The notes under the pieces were generated by a model. It was not told where the DNA came from. It made no database searches and saw nothing but the letters and a program-made list of their open reading frames with translations. Below, one piece after another: positions 61,066 through 64,000 of a DNA stretch of 64,000 bases. The position numbers were made by a program, and so were the translations under genes. This stretch comes from Ligula intestinalis. Its lineage: Eukaryota > Platyhelminthes > Cestoda > Diphyllobothriidea > Diphyllobothriidae. The stretch lies in NCBI GenBank assembly GCA_036362985.1, contig JAYGXS010000004.1:63012288-63076287 (forward strand), given 5' to 3'. Within the stretch, counting starts at the first letter, position 1. Every line of letters starts with the position of its first letter.

Positions 61066-61311
61066 GGGAACAATTAAGTTCCGCGTTGACCAGGAGTTCA
61101 CAATTATAGCCCGCACAGGCAGCCATATGGTGACTTTGAGGATATGGTGGTGAAATGGATCTGACAAAGCAAAGGGGATCGAAATGGCCATTTTAGGCTT
61201 GTCAGCCGTCAGCAGTCAGTCATACTCAACATCAAGGATTAGAACCCCTGAGATTGGAGCCCGAGACCTTCGCTTTTCTAGCCTCACACTCTATCACGGC
61301 ACCACGAGCTC
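61066..61311 (-). repeat. SINE-like repeat F, copy 2, with tRNA-like head and hammerhead-like core
   Basis: In minus-strand order: a tRNA-like head (61311-61237), TTGATGTTGAGTATGACTGA, a core-like CTGCTGACGGCTGACAAGCC (61196-61215), then AAAATGGCCATTTCG (61180-61194) and a 3' body with CACCATATGGCTGCCTGTGC. GAAA has decayed to AAAA and the CTGATGA adenine to C, so this core is probably inactive. The body is repeated at 61371-61554 in direct orientation. Confidence 0.65.
61237..61311 (-). promoter_or_regulatory. tRNA-derived Pol III promoter-like head of repeat F
   Basis: On the minus strand TGGTGCCGTGATAGAGTGTG (from 61304) resembles a tRNA D-arm with box A (TGGY..A..GG type). GGTCTCGGGCTCCAATC (61268-61252) and GGTTCTAATCC (61247-61237) resemble box B (GGTTCRANTCC), at a spacing typical of tRNA genes. 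It cannot be folded into a complete tRNA by eye, so I read it as the head of a tRNA-derived SINE. Confidence 0.55.
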
Positions 61312-61370
61312 GTTGGTTTGGCGTTTTAGATCAGGAATCTGAGGAATATATGATATTCGCCGATCTAGAA

Positions 61371-61554
61371 GAGGAATAATTAAGTTCCGCTTCACACAGG
61401 AGCTCACAATTAGAGCCCGCACAGGCAGCCATATGGTGAATATGAGGATATGATGATGGAATAGATCGGACCAAGCAAAGGGAGACCAAAATGGCCATTT
61501 CGGTCCTGTCAGCCATCATCAGCCAGTCATACCCAACATCAAAGGTTGGAACGT
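61371..61554 (-). repeat. SINE-like repeat F, copy 3, headless
   Basis: On the minus strand GGTATGACTGGCTGATGATG leads into GCTGACAGGACC and GAAATGGCCATTTTGG (61487-61528). CTGATGA, T, GG...CC arms and GAA plus ATGGCCAT are intact, so the core is better preserved than in copy 2. The tRNA-like head is missing after ACCTTTGATGTTGGG. The body with CACCATATGGCTGCCTGTGC matches copy 2. Confidence 0.65.
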
Positions 61555-62234
61555 TTGGGCGTTCCTTTATTTAATTGAAAGGGGTTGATTTAAATTTTTT
61601 CGCATTTTTCTTCAGATTGGTTAAGCATATGCTAAACTAATATTTTACAGTTAAACAGAAGTTACAAAACGGACTCCACTGAAACCATGAATAATATTAA
61701 GAACAGTGTTCTGTCTCGAGCGAAAATCTTGAACAGATGGTTTCGATCATCATTTTGGGCAATACTTATTAGTATAATGAATTTTAGTGACAAATTGATG
61801 AACGTTAGAAACAGACTTTTAGATTTATTTGAGAAAGTGGGAAGCGATGATCACGATCGCAATGCAAATTAGGGATTTGCGCATGCAAAGCCTTTACAAC
61901 GAAATTTCAGCGCAATAAGAACTTCCAATAGGCCACTTCTGCTACTTCCCTACGTCCGATTTTGAATTGTTGACAAGCGCAAGCTAGAAAGAAATTACAA
62001 GTTGCTTGCGCTTAAGCAGCACAAATAGTATGCTTAGGCCTTTTGGAAAATTGCTTGTGATTGCGTGCATAGCTCATGGCAAAAATATAAATCACTACTT
62101 AGACGGCCTGCGATTTTAAATTCAGTTGTTTTGGCGAATTTTGCACAGAATTTTAATCTTTTAAGTCTGCTTGATTGGTGTCAGCAGAAGCCGGAAAAGA
62201 AATTATAACGACGAACATTTTGGAATGCTGAGAA
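61555..62234. other. Spacer, nothing recognised
   Basis: A 61-codon plus-strand ORF (61687-61872) and AT-rich sequence without motifs. Confidence 0.4.
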
Positions 62235-62375
62235 GAAATAGACTCGGTCGCTGGGACAATACGTTTATTCGTCTGACATTTCGACATCAGTCGCGGATTC
62301 ATCATCAGAGACATAATTAGGAACAATAGCAGAAACGGGTAATGCATGCACAGAAGTTTGCAGTATTTGTAAGAT
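62235..62375 (-). repeat. Inverted copy of the family B PLE tail (left arm)
   Basis: The reverse complement matches 63092-63232: AAACTTCTGTGCATGCA, CCCRTTTCTGCTAYTGTT, TATGTCTCTGATGATGAATC, AATAAACGTATTGTCCCAGC and GAGTCT. Together the two arms enclose the endonuclease ORF. Within it the core is CTGATGA (62302-62308), a stem II of GA-ATCC/GGAT-like arms and GAAATGTC (62275-62282). Stem I can form four Watson-Crick pairs, GTCT (62309-62312) with AGAC (62271-62274). Confidence 0.7.
62270..62313 (-). ncRNA. Hammerhead-like core, family B
   Basis: GTCT/AGAC stem I, intact CTGATGA, one extra T before stem II, GAAATGTC with AUGU (one G-U pair) in place of ACGU, and C17. This is the best-paired family B copy. 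Confidence 0.65.
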
Positions 62376-62484
62376 ACATTCATTACTTGGGCAAACGAGA
62401 TGGCCAACAAAGGCGCACGACCCCAAAATTTGGCTTTTGATTCCGTAAGGAAAAGACATATCGGAAGCCGTTGGCCGCTTTCTC

Positions 62485-63204
62485 GCACCACTTGAAGTTG
62501 GAGTGGCACACAGGCCGTAGGCAAACATAAGGCGTCAGATAATGAAGCCGAAAGACCCACTGCCATGGCAAGAATCATCTGGGGTCGTCTACAGGATCTG
62601 GTGCAGGTGCGCTCAAAGCAACTTTGTCAAAGAAATGGGCAGACTTCTCAAGACGCAAATTGCCGAACACGCGGTAGCAGTGCAGCGAAATCATTCCAAT
62701 TTTCAAGTTGCGGCTGATTTGACGAGACCCGGCCACACGTTTAAATTTGATAAGGCCGAAATTCTCGCAAAATGTGACAATTGGATGAGCCGAGAACTAC
62801 TTGAGCCATGGTTCACGGGTACCCAATCCATAAACAAGTGCAACGATTTGCCCAATCCATATTTTATGCTGAGACTCACTTTGTCCAAAGCAAGTCATCC
62901 CTTGAGGAACGGGCAGGACACCGCTTCATCTTACGCCAACACCGGAGAGCTCGATGGCCGGGCAATCATCGCGCCCGAGCCTACCGCCCGTGCTGAAAGT
63001 TCTGCAGGTCAGAGCTTGCGTGCCGTCCAACGAACTCCACGTGCAAGAAGGCAATTAACGCTAATTGTCGCTGTATTTGTAATATTGACTGTAGCCTTCA
63101 AATTTTACAAACTTCTGTGCATGCACTACCCATTTCTGCTACTGTTTCCTTCTCATGTCTCTGATAATGAATCCACGACAGATGTCGAAACGTCAGCTGA
63201 ATAA
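62485..63204 (+). CDS. PLE GIY-YIG-type endonuclease, family B, 5'-truncated ORF
   Basis: An uninterrupted frame of 220 codons runs from ATG 62542 to the TAA at 63202-63204. Upstream, EVGVAHRP lies in the same element but behind a stop, so the ATG is not a true start. Residues 14-21 GVVYRIWC and about 27-34 NFVKEMGR correspond to the GIY and YIG strands (usual form YVGETGR, so the second motif is altered). An EH follows at about 42, GHTFKF at about 65, SRELLEPWF with the expected acidic residue at about 83, and SINKCNDLPNPYFMLR near 95-110. The rest is a low-complexity tail with a hydrophobic run (LTLIVAVFVILTVAFKFY). The last codons (SDNESTTDVETSAE) are encoded by the hammerhead-like core itself. 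Such an enzyme would nick target DNA for retroelement insertion. Truncation and the altered motif suggest it is inactive. Confidence 0.7.
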
Positions 63205-63232
63205 ACTTATTGTCCCAGCAATGGAGTCTTCT
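63092..63232 (+). repeat. Family B PLE tail (right arm)
   Basis: The plus-strand 3' end of the element, inverted relative to 62235-62375. It begins inside the endonuclease frame (FYKLLCMHY) and ends with AATAAACTTATTGTCCCAGC and GAGTCTTCTCA. Confidence 0.7.
63155..63200 (+). ncRNA. Hammerhead-like core, family B, overlapping the ORF end
   Basis: CTGATAA (63161-63167, one core change), stem II with GAATCC...GATGTC arms, GAAACGTC (63187-63194) with ACGT and C17. The stop codon of the endonuclease frame lies 8 bases after the predicted cleavage site. Confidence 0.6.
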
Positions 63233-63364
63233 CAATTGCTTCCTGGGTCAATTATGGTCACTCGCATTGGCAATTTTAGAATACTTTTGCTGCTGTCATC
63301 CATGTTAAATATATGTTCTTGTGCGAACTTAAGGCAAAAGTTTAAACAAAACAAAAAGTAACTA

Positions 63365-63895
63365 GAATGTTCCGATGAAGCACCCAATCCAAGAAATTGG
63401 CGAACACTTCCAATTATTAAAAACATGTCTGAACTCGTTGAAAGACACCTGAAGAAGCTTCAAATCCAAGTAGCGCACAAACCAAAGCATCCTCTACGAA
63501 ACCAGCTTGTACCCCCTAAGGATAATGTTGACTATTTAGACAGAAAAGAGGTCGTTTACAAAATGCCTTGTAGCTGTTACAATGCATTTATTGTGAACAA
63601 AAAGGAGAATCGGCCTCCACACGCTTACATGAACATCAGCGAGCAGTAAAGAGACGATATCTGTTGTCCGAGGTTGCCATGCACAAAGTAGAGGCTAAGC
63701 ACTAATTTGCATGGGCAAAAACTTGCATTGTCGGCTCTTGCCTATGCAAGAAGGGTCGCGAATTTTTAAAAGCTATGAATTCTGACGAATCCTGCATCAA
63801 CAGGCACATTGAATTTGATCCAATATACACTAACCTTAAAAAAGCCTGGAAAATAGGCCAACCACAAAAGCAGGCTAATGACCACAACTGACTCA
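63365..63895 (+). pseudogene. PLE GIY-YIG-type endonuclease, family E, frame-shifted
   Basis: The first frame (63425-63649) reads MSELVERHLKKLQIQVAHKP, then LRNQLVPPKD and KEVVYKMPCSCYNAFIVNKK, the IPC-containing strand of the PLE endonuclease with a weak second motif. After a frame change near 63610, HEH-type residues are lost from the open frame but the nucleotides still encode them. From about 63745 GREFLKAMNSDESCINRHIEF and DPIYTNLKKAW match the conserved C-terminal half (R.LLEAW.SDE.SINRHI.L.P.Y..L) to the stop at 63890. It is the most complete endonuclease in the window after the family A copies. Its tail follows at 63945. The upstream RT is absent, replaced by the family B element. Confidence 0.75.
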
Positions 63896-63944
63896 GCATT
63901 ATCGATTTTTTGACACGTTTAAAAATGTGAACTATTCCTCACAC

Positions 63945-64000
63945 TATTTCCTCACGTTTAAAGAGGACCTAGCATGCTAGTGTCGAAAATTTACAAATAA
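63945..64000 (+). ncRNA. Hammerhead-like tail, family E, cut by the window edge
   Basis: CTCACG (63951) is a worn core. CTAGCATGCTAG (63969-63980) is a perfect 12-nt palindrome in the stem II position. TGTCGAAAATTTACAAATAA (63981-64000) has GAA followed by AAATTT and A17. The same GTCGAA.ATTTAC string defines the inverted pair at 54.65-54.83 kb. Confidence 0.5.

Noticed and set aside
62153..62578. 141-codon minus-strand ORF
   Set aside because: It reads through the inverted tail copy and antisense through the endonuclease start. Part of it is the inverted tail's own frame, not a separate gene.
1..64000. CRISPR array, operon or prokaryotic promoter layout
   Set aside because: No regularly spaced direct repeats and no adjacent same-strand ORFs of normal size. 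The content is eukaryotic mobile-element debris.

Overview
Kind of sequence. This is an AT-rich, gene-poor eukaryotic window. I see no exon, rRNA, functional tRNA, operon or CRISPR array that I can defend as host or prokaryotic content. What can be recognised is a mosaic of decayed mobile elements. Most are Penelope-like retroelements (PLEs): reverse transcriptase plus a GIY-YIG-type endonuclease, ending in a tail that carries a short hammerhead-ribozyme-like (HHR) core. The endonuclease lineages, especially the one with AEAVAIRL...LC.QK, and the density of PLE tails suggest a flatworm, perhaps a tapeworm or fluke. That host assignment is an inference from family resemblance, not a proof.

Layout. 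0-8 kb: a TIR element (100-622), a palindromic pair of PLE tails (1.5 kb), head-to-head PLE 3' ends (2.6-3.0 kb minus, 3.2-3.8 kb plus), and a PLE with degraded RT and endonuclease (5.4-6.7 kb) followed by the 3' end of a second family (7.0-7.5 kb). 8-25 kb: mostly featureless, with a possible Ty3/gypsy RT trace (9.4 kb), a truncated TIR element (12.5 kb), two solo tails (19.1 and 19.7 kb) and a SINE-like fragment (24.0 kb). 25.7-26.5 kb: a PLE endonuclease and tail. 26.5-52.6 kb: AT-rich DNA holding a full TIR element (30.55-31.07 kb), a TA microsatellite with a 400-base gap (35.5 kb), two solo tails (37.5 and 45.6 kb) and a large inverted repeat (49.0-49.8 kb). 52.6-64 kb: an element-dense end with a minus-strand PLE, inverted HHR pairs at 54.7 and 59.0-59.7 kb, another minus-strand PLE (59.9-60.3 kb), a tRNA-headed SINE-like repeat in two direct copies (61.1-61.55 kb), a PLE endonuclease ORF of 220 codons framed by inverted tails (62.2-63.2 kb), and another PLE 3' end running off the window.

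How it fits together. About 23 HHR-like cores occur on both strands and fall into six families, called A-F here. In the better-preserved cores GAA is followed at once by a short self-complementary stretch (for example ACGT, AACGTT, AAATTT, AACAATTGTT, ATGGCCAT). That is the layout expected of minimal type I hammerheads of PLEs, in which a stem III too short for a hairpin could form between two RNA molecules. The best copy (59886-59927) has all three stems. Family F couples such a core to a tRNA-like Pol III head, like a SINE. Every protein-coding piece is 5'-truncated or broken, so the locus looks like a graveyard of non-autonomous tails, not an active element.
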